The position numbers and the translations under genes were made by a program. A stretch of DNA of 14,265 bases from a bacterium UBP10_UBA1149 (GTDB lineage: Bacteria > Desulfobacterota > Binatia > UBA1149), in the NCBI GenBank assembly GCA_002311335.1, contig DBZX01000060.1, forward strand, positions 26,066 to 40,330, read 5' to 3'. The notes below the pieces were generated by a model, which saw nothing but the letters and a program-made list of their open reading frames with translations, ran no database searches and had not been told where the DNA came from. Each line of letters begins with the position of its first letter. Position 1 is the stretch's first letter. Of the stretch, positions 5,709-13,620 are shown piece after piece.

Positions 5709-6913
5709 TGCAGGCGTTTCTCGACACCTTGCTCGGCGACGCCGTTGGACTGGAACGGCAGCTGGGCTACCTCGCGGGCATGGTGGTGTTCGGCGCGGTG
5801 GTGGTCTTTGGTTTCGTGCTGCCCTTTGCCGGCATAGTGACCTGGGCCGAGCGTCGTATCTGGGCGCGCATACAGTCGCGCGTCGGGCCCAACAGGGTGG
5901 GGCCCTTCGGCTTCCTGCAGTGGCTGGCCGACGGCGTTAAAAACATTCTCAAGGAAGACATCATTCCCACGGTGGCCGATCGACCGCTGTTCAGGTTTGC
6001 GCCCTACGTGGTGATGGTGGGCTTTATTGCCGCCTTCGTCTGCATACCTTTTTCCGGCGACCTCATCATTGCCGATCTCAACATCGGTATTCTATATGTC
6101 ACGGCGGTCACCTCGGTGGTGGTCGTGGGCATACTCATGGCCGGCTGGTCGTCGAACAACAGGTGGTCGTTGCTGGGCGGCATAAGGGCCGCGACACAGA
6201 TCATCAGCTACGAGATTCCCGCGAGCCTGGCGATTTTTCCGGCCGTGTTGCTGTCGGGAACGCTTTCGATGCAGGGCATCATCGGCGAGCAGGGCGCCGC
6301 GCCGTGGCAGTGGCACATGTTCCACAGCCCTTTCACGCTGCTGGGCTTCGGGCTGTTTTTTACGGCCGCGCTGGCCGAGGGCAACCGCACCCCGTTTGAC
6401 CTGCCCGAGGCCGAGTCCGAACTCGTGGCGGGTTTTGCCACCGAGTACAGCGGCATGCGATCCACGCTGTTCTTTATGGCCGAGTGGGGCAACCTCTACG
6501 TCATAGGTGCGCTGGTCACCACGCTCTACCTGGGCGGTTGGCAGGTGCCGCAGTTCACTTACAACCCGGTGCTGATGAACCTCGCCCAGATGGGCGTATT
6601 CCTGGGCAAGTCGCTCGCCTGCGTGTTTTTCATGATCTGGCTCAGGGCCACGCTGCCGCGCGTGCGCGTCGACCAGCTCATGGCCCTGTGCTGGAAGTAC
6701 ATGGTGCCGCTGGCGATGCTGTCAGTGTTCGGTACGGCCACGCTGATGGTGGCCCTGCCCAACGGCAGCCACACCCTGCGCATGGCTACCTTTGCCGTAG
6801 TGGTGGGCGTTGTGATCCGCTTTGCCTTCAAGGTTCGTTTTCATCTCAAGCGTTCACGCGCGCTGGATTACTCGAGCCTCTCAACGGGCGCGTCCCAAGG
6901 CCTGTCGTCATGA
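5708..6913 (+). CDS. nuoH: NADH-quinone oxidoreductase subunit H (ND1-like)
   Basis: A 401-residue membrane subunit that lines the quinone entry tunnel and couples quinone chemistry to the pumping arm. Diagnostic motifs are TWAERR (45-50), RVGPNRVGPFG (58-68), EGNRTPFDLPEAESE (224-238) and ATEYSGM (244-250). It begins one base before the end of nuoD, in the place where nuoEFG would normally intervene. It is longer than E. coli NuoH (325 residues): beyond the usual last helix, about 50 residues add one more hydrophobic stretch (about 357-375), a basic segment and a Ser/Gly tail. It overlaps nuoI by four bases (ATGA). Confidence 0.95.
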   Translation: MQAFLDTLLGDAVGLERQLGYLAGMVVFGAVVVFGFVLPFAGIVTWAERRIWARIQSRVGPNRVGPFGFLQWLADGVKNILKEDIIPTVADRPLFRFAPYVVMVGFIAAFVCIPFSGDLIIADLNIGILYVTAVTSVVVVGILMAGWSSNNRWSLLGGIRAATQIISYEIPASLAIFPAVLLSGTLSMQGIIGEQGAAPWQWHMFHSPFTLLGFGLFFTAALAEGNRTPFDLPEAESELVAGFATEYSGMRSTLFFMAEWGNLYVIGALVTTLYLGGWQVPQFTYNPVLMNLAQMGVFLGKSLACVFFMIWLRATLPRVRVDQLMALCWKYMVPLAMLSVFGTATLMVALPNGSHTLRMATFAVVVGVVIRFAFKVRFHLKRSRALDYSSLSTGASQGLSS

Positions 6914-7545
6914 GCGCGGTAACAAGCTGGCTGCAGAACGTAACGGCATCGTGCTCCACCGTTTTCGAGGGGCTGTCGATCACGTTCTCACATTTCTTTC
7001 GCAAGCCTTACACGGTGGAGTATCCCGACCGCATGGAGACGCGCGTGCAGGATACGCTGCCGTTTCGCTATCGCGGCATGCTCGAAGTCGACCTTGAGAT
7101 CTGCACGGGTTGCCTGGCCTGCGAGCGAGCCTGTCCCATCGAGTGCATCGTCATCGACGCGATCAAGGACAAGGCCACCGGGCAGTTGATGATCAACCGC
7201 TTCGATATAGATCTTGCCAAGTGCATGTACTGCGGGCTGTGCTCCGAGCCCTGTCCCACGGGGTCGATACATCACACCCGCGAGTTCGAGGGCTCTGATT
7301 ATTCTCTCGAGAGTATGATGCGGCGTTACATAAAGTTTCCGGTGGCGGCGTACAAGCCCAAGAAAACCGGAGAGGACGATCCCGAAATCATACCGGTGCT
7401 CGAACGGGGCATGCGCTTCCTCGACGAGTTTGCGCAGCCGGCGGCCAAGCCTGCTTCGGGCACCACGTCGTCTTCGGGCACCACGTCGTCTCCGGGCACC
7501 ACGTCGTCTCCGGGCACCACCGATCCTGGATCGGGGACAGGGTAG
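6910..7545 (+). CDS. nuoI: NADH-quinone oxidoreductase subunit I (two 4Fe-4S clusters)
   Basis: A 211-residue ferredoxin-like peripheral subunit that wires electrons from the input module to N2 in NuoB. Two complete CxxCxxCxxxCP sets are present: Cys65, 68, 71, 75 and Cys105, 108, 111, 115, the N6a and N6b ligands. An amphipathic N-terminus (residues 1-35) should contact the membrane arm. The ATG at 6910 overlaps the nuoH stop; the frame is open further left but only inside nuoH. The unusual part is the C-terminus: residues 183-211 are Ser/Thr/Gly/Pro only apart from one Asp, in a repeating SSPGTT pattern encoded by 18-bp tandem repeats. The conserved fold ends near residue 175, so the tail is an addition. 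Confidence 0.95.
   Translation: MSAVTSWLQNVTASCSTVFEGLSITFSHFFRKPYTVEYPDRMETRVQDTLPFRYRGMLEVDLEICTGCLACERACPIECIVIDAIKDKATGQLMINRFDIDLAKCMYCGLCSEPCPTGSIHHTREFEGSDYSLESMMRRYIKFPVAAYKPKKTGEDDPEIIPVLERGMRFLDEFAQPAAKPASGTTSSSGTTSSPGTTSSPGTTDPGSGTG
7450..7521 (+). repeat. 18-bp tandem repeat inside the nuoI 3' end
   Basis: Four in-frame 18-base units run from 7450, 7468, 7486 and 7504. The unit is TCGTCTTCGGGCACCACG; the first copy diverges in its first four bases, while the later ones differ by a single T-to-C change and a final base. They encode the hexapeptide SSxGTT. High DNA identity, including third codon positions, points to recent duplication by slippage. A short palindrome (CGATCctgGATCG, 7521-7533) follows immediately. 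Confidence 0.9.
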
Positions 7546-7553
7546 CCTGCCTG

Positions 7554-8093
7554 ATGCAAGGGCCGGATCTTTCTGTCGTAGCTTTCCTACTGCTGTCGGC
7601 GCTCACCCTGGGCGGCGGCGGCGGCGTGATCTTTTCAGGCAATATCGTCTACTCGGCGTTGTCGCTGATGGTCTCGTTTCTCGGCGTTGCCGGCCTCTAC
7701 GTGATGCTCGAAGCCGACTTCGTGGCCGGCGTGCAGGTGCTTGTCTACGTGGGTGGCGTGCTCGTGCTGACGCTGTTTGCGGTCATGCTCACGCACCGTA
7801 TCGAGGATATCAAGGTTTCCAACCGCGGTGTCGGCAAGCTGCCGGGCCTGGCGGCGGCGCTTGCTATGTTCGCCGGCCTGATCGCGGCGCTGGAAGTGGC
7901 GCCGTGGAAGCTGCCCGCCGAGGGAGTGGTGCGCGAGGCATTCCCCTCCACCCAGTCCATAGGCAATGCGCTGCTCGGACGCTACGTTCTGCCCTTCGAG
8001 GTGGCCTCCATCGTGCTCTTATCGGTGCTGGTGGGTGCGGTAGTGCTGTCGCGCAAGGAAGTAGCCGAACCCCGGGTGAGCGACGATGCCTGA
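7554..8093 (+). CDS. nuoJ: NADH-quinone oxidoreductase subunit J (ND6-like)
   Basis: A 179-residue membrane subunit beside NuoA, NuoH and NuoK. The hallmark third helix is present, LEADFVAGVQVLVYVGG (52-68), with Tyr65 and the glycines that form the pi-bulge implicated in coupling, and Glu53 in the conserved acidic position. The length is close to E. coli NuoJ (184). The ATG at 7554 lies eight bases after the nuoI stop with only a weak GGGTAG upstream. The gene overlaps nuoK by eight bases. Confidence 0.94.
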   Translation: MQGPDLSVVAFLLLSALTLGGGGGVIFSGNIVYSALSLMVSFLGVAGLYVMLEADFVAGVQVLVYVGGVLVLTLFAVMLTHRIEDIKVSNRGVGKLPGLAAALAMFAGLIAALEVAPWKLPAEGVVREAFPSTQSIGNALLGRYVLPFEVASIVLLSVLVGAVVLSRKEVAEPRVSDDA

Positions 8094-8400
8094 AGCGCTG
8101 GGACTGCATCACTTCCTGCTGGTGGGAGCTGCCTTGTTCTGCATGGGCCTGTACTGCGTGCTCACTCGGCGCAACGCCATCGGCATACTCATGGGCGTGG
8201 AGCTGGTGCTCAACGCAGCCAACGTCAACTACATAGCGTTTTCACGCTACGGCGTGGGTGGTGTTGACGGGCAGGTGTTCTCGATTTTTGTCATCATGCT
8301 GGCCGCTGCCGAGGCCGCCATAGGACTGGCCATCGTGCTCGGCATCTACCGCCGCTCGGGGTCTATCGACGTCTCGCAGATGACGTCGCTCAGGGGATAG
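8086..8400 (+). CDS. nuoK: NADH-quinone oxidoreductase subunit K (ND4L-like)
   Basis: A 104-residue membrane subunit with three helices that carries part of the central proton path. The two essential glutamates are in place: Glu39 in ILMGVELVLNAAN and Glu76 in MLAAAEAAIGLAIV, corresponding to E. coli Glu36 and Glu72. The length is normal for the family. It starts within the end of nuoJ, which suggests coupled translation, and is followed by nuoL after seven bases. Confidence 0.95.
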   Translation: MPEALGLHHFLLVGAALFCMGLYCVLTRRNAIGILMGVELVLNAANVNYIAFSRYGVGGVDGQVFSIFVIMLAAAEAAIGLAIVLGIYRRSGSIDVSQMTSLRG

Positions 8401-8407
8401 GCAGAGC

Positions 8408-10465
8408 ATGGTTGACCCCCATCACGTGGCCGACGTGGCTGTACACAGCAGCCAATTGCTGCGGTGGATTCCCTTCATCCCGCTGCTGGGCGCGGCGGTA
8501 AACTTCCTGCTGGGCACGCGCATACAGTCCCGCGCGGGACGCGGCGGGGTGGCGGCGGTCGCCATCGGCTCGTCGCTGGCCAGCTTTGTCCTGGTGGTGA
8601 TCAGCTTCTTCAGTCTGCTTGCCTTCGACGAACACTCCCGCCTGGTCATCGACACGGTCGCCCCGTGGGTACACATCGGCTCGTTGAACGTCGACATCGG
8701 CTTTCAGTTCGACCCCCTGTCGGCCGTCATGACGCTGGTCATTACCGGCATCGGCAGCCTGATTCACATTTACAGTTACGGCTACATGGACGAGGAACCG
8801 GCCGCGTGGAGGTTCTTCGCGCTGCTCAACCTGTTCATGTTTGCCATGCTGACGCTGGTGCTCGGAGACAGCCTGCTGCTGATGTTCGTGGGCTGGGAGG
8901 GCGTTGGGCTGTGCTCCTGGGCCCTGATTGGTTTCTGGCACCAGGACCACGTCAACACCACGGCCGGCAACAAGGCATTCATAGTCAACCGCATCGGCGA
9001 CTTCGGCTTCCTGCTGGGAGTATTCCTGCTGTTCTGGAGCCTCGACTCCGCGGGCCAGGCCTCGATGGTGTTCCGCGAGCTGCCGGCGTTGGTCGGTGGC
9101 CTGGACGGCATGGCGCTGTGGGGCGTACCGGTAGTGACGCTTATAACCCTGTTCCTGTTCGTGGGTGCCACGGGCAAGTCGGCGCAGATACCGTTGTTCG
9201 TGTGGTTGCCCGACGCCATGGCCGGGCCCACGCCGGTGTCGGCCCTCATCCACGCGGCCACCATGGTGACCGCGGGCGTGTACATGATAGGCCGCCTGAG
9301 TTTTCTGTTTGCCATGGCGCCCGCGACCCTCGAGGTCGTGGCCATCATAGCGGCGGCCACCGCGTTCTTTGCCGCGACCATCGGCATAGCCCAGAACGAC
9401 ATCAAGAAGGTGCTGGCCTATTCTACCGTGAGCCAGCTGGGCTACATGTTCATAGCCATGGGCGTCGGCGCCTGGGCGGCGGGCATCTTTCACCTCGTGA
9501 CCCACGCGTTTTTCAAGGCCTGCCTGTTCCTCGGCGCGGGCAGCGTGATCCACGCGATGCACCACGAGCAGGACATGCGCAAGATGGGTGGCCTGCGCCA
9601 CTACATGCCGCGCACCTTCTGGACTTTTCTTATCGCCGCCGTTGCGATCGCGGGCGTACCGGGTACCGCCGGTTTCTTTTCCAAGGACGAGATCCTGTGG
9701 AACGCTTACCTGCACAGCCCGGCGCTTTGGGTCATGGGTTTCTTGAGCGCGGGCATCACCGCGTTTTACATGTTCCGGCTGGTCTTCATGACGTTTTACG
9801 GCGAGTGCCGGGCCGATGAGCACATCCGTGAGCACCTCCACGAGTCCTCGGGCTGGATGACCTGGCCGCTGATCATACTGGCGGTGGGTTCGCTGTTTGC
9901 CGGTTTCCTGGGCGTGCCGGCGGCGCTGGGTGGCAGCAATGCCTTTGCCCATTTTCTTGAGCCGGTGGTCGGGCACATGGAGCACAGCGGGCACCACTCG
10001 CTGGCGCTTGAGTACGGGCTGATGGCCGCCTCGGTGGGCATAGCCGGACTGGGCATACTGCTGGCCTGGCTCATCTACGTGAAAAAAGTTTTCAGCGCCG
10101 AGTCTCTGGCGCGCATCGGGGGCGGCTGGCCGCACCGCGTGTTTCTCAACAAGTACTACGTTGACGAGCTCTACGGCGCGACCGTCCTCAGGGGCACCAT
10201 GGGCCTGTCGACGCTGTTTGCCTGGTTTGACCGCACGGTGGTCGACGGGGTGGTAAACGGCAGCGCGAGCGTCACGCGTATAGGAGCGACCTTGAGCGGC
10301 GCTTTTGATTTCCGTGTGGTCGACGGCCTCGTCAATTTCACGGCTGACGCCATCCACGCCTTTGGCGGCGTGGTTAGGCGTGTACAAACCGGCAGCCTTA
10401 ACACTTATCTTTACGTCATCGTCGTGGTGGTGGCGGCCGTGTTGTTTGCAGGTACGTGGAACTAG
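8408..10465 (+). CDS. nuoL: NADH-quinone oxidoreductase subunit L (ND5-like)
   Basis: A 685-residue antiporter-like subunit at the far end of the membrane arm. Proton-channel residues are intact: Glu164 in FVGWEGVGLCSW, Lys257 in GATGKSAQIP, Lys370 in THAFFKACLF, and Lys426 in GFFSKDEIL. The segment MAGPTPVSALIHAATMV (271-287) is diagnostic of the family. The C-terminal third contains NKYYVDELY and the amphipathic lateral-helix region, ending in a final transmembrane helix. It is longer than E. coli NuoL (613), mostly in the C-terminal part, but within the range of the family. The ATG at 8408 follows AGGCAGAG. The minus strand opposite is open for about 2 kb, which is a composition effect. 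Confidence 0.95.
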   Translation: MVDPHHVADVAVHSSQLLRWIPFIPLLGAAVNFLLGTRIQSRAGRGGVAAVAIGSSLASFVLVVISFFSLLAFDEHSRLVIDTVAPWVHIGSLNVDIGFQFDPLSAVMTLVITGIGSLIHIYSYGYMDEEPAAWRFFALLNLFMFAMLTLVLGDSLLLMFVGWEGVGLCSWALIGFWHQDHVNTTAGNKAFIVNRIGDFGFLLGVFLLFWSLDSAGQASMVFRELPALVGGLDGMALWGVPVVTLITLFLFVGATGKSAQIPLFVWLPDAMAGPTPVSALIHAATMVTAGVYMIGRLSFLFAMAPATLEVVAIIAAATAFFAATIGIAQNDIKKVLAYSTVSQLGYMFIAMGVGAWAAGIFHLVTHAFFKACLFLGAGSVIHAMHHEQDMRKMGGLRHYMPRTFWTFLIAAVAIAGVPGTAGFFSKDEILWNAYLHSPALWVMGFLSAGITAFYMFRLVFMTFYGECRADEHIREHLHESSGWMTWPLIILAVGSLFAGFLGVPAALGGSNAFAHFLEPVVGHMEHSGHHSLALEYGLMAASVGIAGLGILLAWLIYVKKVFSAESLARIGGGWPHRVFLNKYYVDELYGATVLRGTMGLSTLFAWFDRTVVDGVVNGSASVTRIGATLSGAFDFRVVDGLVNFTADAIHAFGGVVRRVQTGSLNTYLYVIVVVVAAVLFAGTWN

Positions 10466-10514
10466 TTCGGGCGAACAGTAGTTTACAGCGAGTAGTAATT
10501 CGGAGCGAGACGAG

Positions 10515-12026
10515 ATGGATCACATCCTCACATACATGACCTTCATACCGTTGGCCGGCATGGCCTTCATCCTGTGCATGCCGGGCGGTGCAACCAAGGC
10601 CATCAGGCTTACGGCGCTGGGCTTCACCATACCGCCGCTGCTGATGGCCCTGTGGCTGTTCGCGAATTTTGATCGCTCTACCGAGGCGATGCAGTTCATG
10701 GAACGCGCGCAGTGGATACCGTCGTTCAACATCCAGTACATCATGGGTGTCGATGGCTTGTCGGTGACCATGATACTGCTCACGGCGCTGCTCTGCCCGA
10801 TCTGCATTCTTGCTTCCTGGAACATCGAAAAGGGAGTGAAGGGTTACTTCGCGCTCTTCCTGCTGTTGGACGCCGGAATGACCGGCGTATTCTGCGCGCT
10901 GGATTTCTTCCTGTTCTACATTTTCTGGGAAGTGATGCTGCTGCCCATGTATTTTCTCATCGGCATCTGGGGTGGTGCGCGGCGCGAGTACGCGGCGATC
11001 AAGTTTTTCCTGTACACGCTGGCCGGCTCGGTCTTGATGATGATCGCCATGCTGGCGCTGTACTTCTACAACGAGCCCCACACCTTCGACATGCTGGTCC
11101 TGATGGACAACGCGGGTACCTACTCGCGGACCTTCCAGACCTGGACCTGGCTGGCGCTGTTCATCGGCTTCGCTATCAAGATCCCCGCCTTCCCGTTTCA
11201 CACCTGGCTGCCCGATGCCCACGTGGAAGCGCCCACCGCCATATCGGTCATCCTGGCGGGCGTGCTGCTGAAGATGGGCACTTACGGGATCCTGCGCTTC
11301 TGCTACCCGATGCTCCCCCTGGCCACCCAGGACATGGCGTTCTGGGCACTGGCGGCGCTCGGTACCTGGAACATCGTTTACGGCGCGCTGTGCGCGATGG
11401 CCCAGACCGACATGAAGAAGCTCGTGGCCTATTCATCTATTTCGCACATGGGCTACGTCATGCTGGGCATGGCCACCATGACCGTGCAGGGCATCAACGG
11501 CGCGGTGCTGCAGATGTTCAACCACGGCACCATCACCGCCATGCTCTTTCTGCTGGTCGGTGTCATTTATGACCGTGCCCACCATCGCCGCATCGACGGT
11601 TTTGGCGGACTGGCATCGGTGATGCCGGTGTACACGGGCATCATGGTGATCGCGTTTTTTGCTGCCATGGGACTACCCGGCCTGTCGGCCTTTATCTCCG
11701 AGGTGCTGGTGCTGCTCGGCGCGTGGCAGTACAGCCCGGGCCTGGCCATCGTGGCGGCCAGCGCCGTGGTGCTCACGGCCGGCTACATGCTGTGGATGCT
11801 GCAGCGGGTGTGGCTGGGGCCGGTCAACGAGGAGTACGCGTCGATGCCGGATGTCAACGCGCGCGAAATCCTCATGCTGGCGCCGCTGGCTGTTATTGTC
11901 ATCGTGCTGGGCGTGTACCCGCACGCGATACTTGACCTGATCAACACCTCGCTCACCGCCATCAACAACACCGTTCTTTCGGCCGTGCCCCCGGTGGCGT
12001 CGCTGCCGCTGGACGTGCTTCCCTGA
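10515..12026 (+). CDS. nuoM: NADH-quinone oxidoreductase subunit M (ND4-like)
   Basis: A 503-residue antiporter-like subunit in the middle of the membrane arm. Key residues are present: Glu139 in FWEVMLLPMYF, Lys222 in GFAIKIPAFPFHTWLPDA, Lys253 in GVLLKMGTYG, and Glu396 in FISEVLVLL, matching E. coli Glu144, Lys234, Lys265 and Glu407. HVEAPT (236-241) and FNHG (335-338) are further family marks. The ATG at 10515 has GGAG at 10502-10505. A 49-base spacer separates it from nuoL; nothing recognisable lies there apart from two AGTAGT hexamers. Confidence 0.96.
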   Translation: MDHILTYMTFIPLAGMAFILCMPGGATKAIRLTALGFTIPPLLMALWLFANFDRSTEAMQFMERAQWIPSFNIQYIMGVDGLSVTMILLTALLCPICILASWNIEKGVKGYFALFLLLDAGMTGVFCALDFFLFYIFWEVMLLPMYFLIGIWGGARREYAAIKFFLYTLAGSVLMMIAMLALYFYNEPHTFDMLVLMDNAGTYSRTFQTWTWLALFIGFAIKIPAFPFHTWLPDAHVEAPTAISVILAGVLLKMGTYGILRFCYPMLPLATQDMAFWALAALGTWNIVYGALCAMAQTDMKKLVAYSSISHMGYVMLGMATMTVQGINGAVLQMFNHGTITAMLFLLVGVIYDRAHHRRIDGFGGLASVMPVYTGIMVIAFFAAMGLPGLSAFISEVLVLLGAWQYSPGLAIVAASAVVLTAGYMLWMLQRVWLGPVNEEYASMPDVNAREILMLAPLAVIVIVLGVYPHAILDLINTSLTAINNTVLSAVPPVASLPLDVLP

Positions 12027-12070
12027 CGGCTGGTCGCGGAACTGGATATAGCAAGACGGAATAGAGTCGC

Positions 12071-13579
12071 ATGAATCTGAACAACATACAGAGCCTGCCG
12101 TTCAGCCTGCCCGAGGGCCTGCTGGCCGTGGGAGTGGTGGGCTTGTTCCTGCTCGAGCTTGTCGTCAAGCGCAAGGCCCTGCTCGGAGAGCTGGCCCTGG
12201 TCATAACCGCGGCCGTGACCTGCCTGGTGGCGATGCAGTCGGGTGGACAGGAAGGCCTGCTGTTTGGCGGCATGGTGGCCCTCGACGGTTTCTCGATTTT
12301 CTTCAAGTTACTGCTGGGACTGGCCGGCTTCGGGGCCGTCTGGATGTCGCTGGGTTCCGACGAAATGCGCGACGAACACCCGGGCGAGTACTACGCGCTG
12401 CTGCTCTCGGTGACGCTGGGCATGTTTTACATGGCCTCGGCCACCAACATGCTCATGGCTTACCTCGCGCTGGAGTTCGTGAGCCAGGTGTCTTACGTGC
12501 TCACCGGTTTTATCCGTGGCAGCCGCCGCGGGGCCGAGGCCGCGCTCAAGTACCTCGTCTACGGCGGCGTAGCGTCGGGCGCGATGCTGTACGGCATGAG
12601 CCTCATTTACGGCCTCACGGGCTCGCTCGACTACGCGGTCATCTCGCAGGTCATGGCCGGCCTGGGCAGCGGCGGTGTCGATGGAGCTGTCGTAGCGGGA
12701 GCGCAACCGGTGATCTACCTGGCGTTGGTGCTGGTGCTCGCGGGCGTGGGCTACAAGATAGCCATGGTGCCGTTTCACATGTGGAGCCCCGACGTTTACG
12801 AGGGCGCGCCGCTGCCGGTCACCGCCCTGTTGTCGGTGGGCTCAAAGGCCGCCGGCTTCGCGATGATGATACGCTTTTTCTACCCGGCGGTGTCGGCTTA
12901 CGATGGCGACGGCAACTGGCTCGCCGCCGCTGGCGTGGACTGGCAGTCGCTGCTGGTCGTGGCCTCGATGGTAACGATGACCCTGGGCAACGTCGCGGCC
13001 TTGAGGCAGGACAACTTAAAACGCCTGCTCGCCTACTCGTCGATCGCCCACGCCGGCTACATGCTGATGGGCTTCGTGGTCATGGCCGACGACGGCTTGC
13101 GAGCCATGATGTTCTACATGGTGGTGTACTACATCATGAACCTGGGTGCCTTCACCGTGTTGCTCATGGTGCTCAACCAATCCGGGCGCGAAGACATCGA
13201 AGCCTTCAAGGGGCTGGCCTGGCGTGGTGGAGCGCTGCCCGCGGCGGCCATGCTCATCTTCATGTTGTCGCTGGCCGGCCTGCCTCCGTTCGCGGGATTC
13301 ATCGGTAAGTTTTACCTGTTTGCCGCCGTCATCCGCCAGGAGATGTGGGTGCTCGCCGTCGTGGGCGGAGTCAACTCGGTGGTGTCGCTGTACTACTACG
13401 CGCGCATCGTGCGCAGCATGTACCTCGACCAGCCAGCCGAAGACGCGCCCCAGTTCGTGGCCGACAGGCACAACGGCTTGCTGGTGGGCGTGCTGGCGGT
13501 TGCCACGCTGGTGTTCGGCGTGTGGTGGCGACCGGTGGTGGCCCTGGCCGATCGCTCGCTGAGTTTCTTTACCGGCTGA
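12071..13579 (+). CDS. nuoN: NADH-quinone oxidoreductase subunit N (ND2-like)
   Basis: A 502-residue antiporter-like subunit that completes the membrane arm. Channel residues match E. coli NuoN: Glu135 in LALEFVSQVSYVL, Lys229 in GYKIAMVPFHMWSPD, Lys259 in SVGSKAAGF and Lys413 in GFIGKFYLF. DVYEGAP (241-247) and LLAYSSIAHAGYMLMG (319-334) are family signatures. The ATG at 12071 follows GGAATAGAG. It is 44 bases from nuoM and is the last gene of the cluster: 25 bases separate its stop from the end of the convergent minus-strand gene. Confidence 0.96.
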   Translation: MNLNNIQSLPFSLPEGLLAVGVVGLFLLELVVKRKALLGELALVITAAVTCLVAMQSGGQEGLLFGGMVALDGFSIFFKLLLGLAGFGAVWMSLGSDEMRDEHPGEYYALLLSVTLGMFYMASATNMLMAYLALEFVSQVSYVLTGFIRGSRRGAEAALKYLVYGGVASGAMLYGMSLIYGLTGSLDYAVISQVMAGLGSGGVDGAVVAGAQPVIYLALVLVLAGVGYKIAMVPFHMWSPDVYEGAPLPVTALLSVGSKAAGFAMMIRFFYPAVSAYDGDGNWLAAAGVDWQSLLVVASMVTMTLGNVAALRQDNLKRLLAYSSIAHAGYMLMGFVVMADDGLRAMMFYMVVYYIMNLGAFTVLLMVLNQSGREDIEAFKGLAWRGGALPAAAMLIFMLSLAGLPPFAGFIGKFYLFAAVIRQEMWVLAVVGGVNSVVSLYYYARIVRSMYLDQPAEDAPQFVADRHNGLLVGVLAVATLVFGVWWRPVVALADRSLSFFTG

Positions 13580-13620
13580 CGCGCCTGCTTCCGGGCGAGC
13601 TCCTTCAGGGGAGCGGCGCG
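13580..13620. terminator. Hairpin between convergent genes, possible bidirectional terminator
   Basis: Immediately after the nuoN stop, 13580-13585 (CGCGCC) pairs with 13615-13620 (GGCGCG). After one bulged T, 13587-13592 (GCTTCC) pairs with 13609-13614 (GGGAGC). This gives a 12-bp stem with one G-U pair and a 16-base loop. There is no T-tract on either side, so it is not a canonical intrinsic terminator. It includes the end of the minus-strand reading frame. It could stabilise the 3' ends of both convergent transcripts or cause pausing; that role is inferred. Confidence 0.45.

Noticed and set aside
5700..5715. Broken remnants of nuoE, nuoF or nuoG between nuoD and nuoH
   Set aside because: The two genes share one base, so there is no room for remnants.
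6484..6909. Longer upstream start for nuoI inside nuoH
   Set aside because: The upstream extension is an out-of-frame reading of nuoH. The ATG at 6910 overlaps the nuoH stop and begins at a normal NuoI N-terminus.
7450..7521. CRISPR-like array
   Set aside because: The units are directly adjacent 18-mers with no spacers and are in frame within nuoI, so they are a coding tandem repeat.
8390..10387. Minus-strand open frame of about 665 codons opposite nuoL
   Set aside because: Its composition (rich in His, Arg, Gln, Gly) is what an antisense frame of a GC-rich membrane-protein gene gives. It has no recognisable domain, and nuoL on the plus strand is certain.
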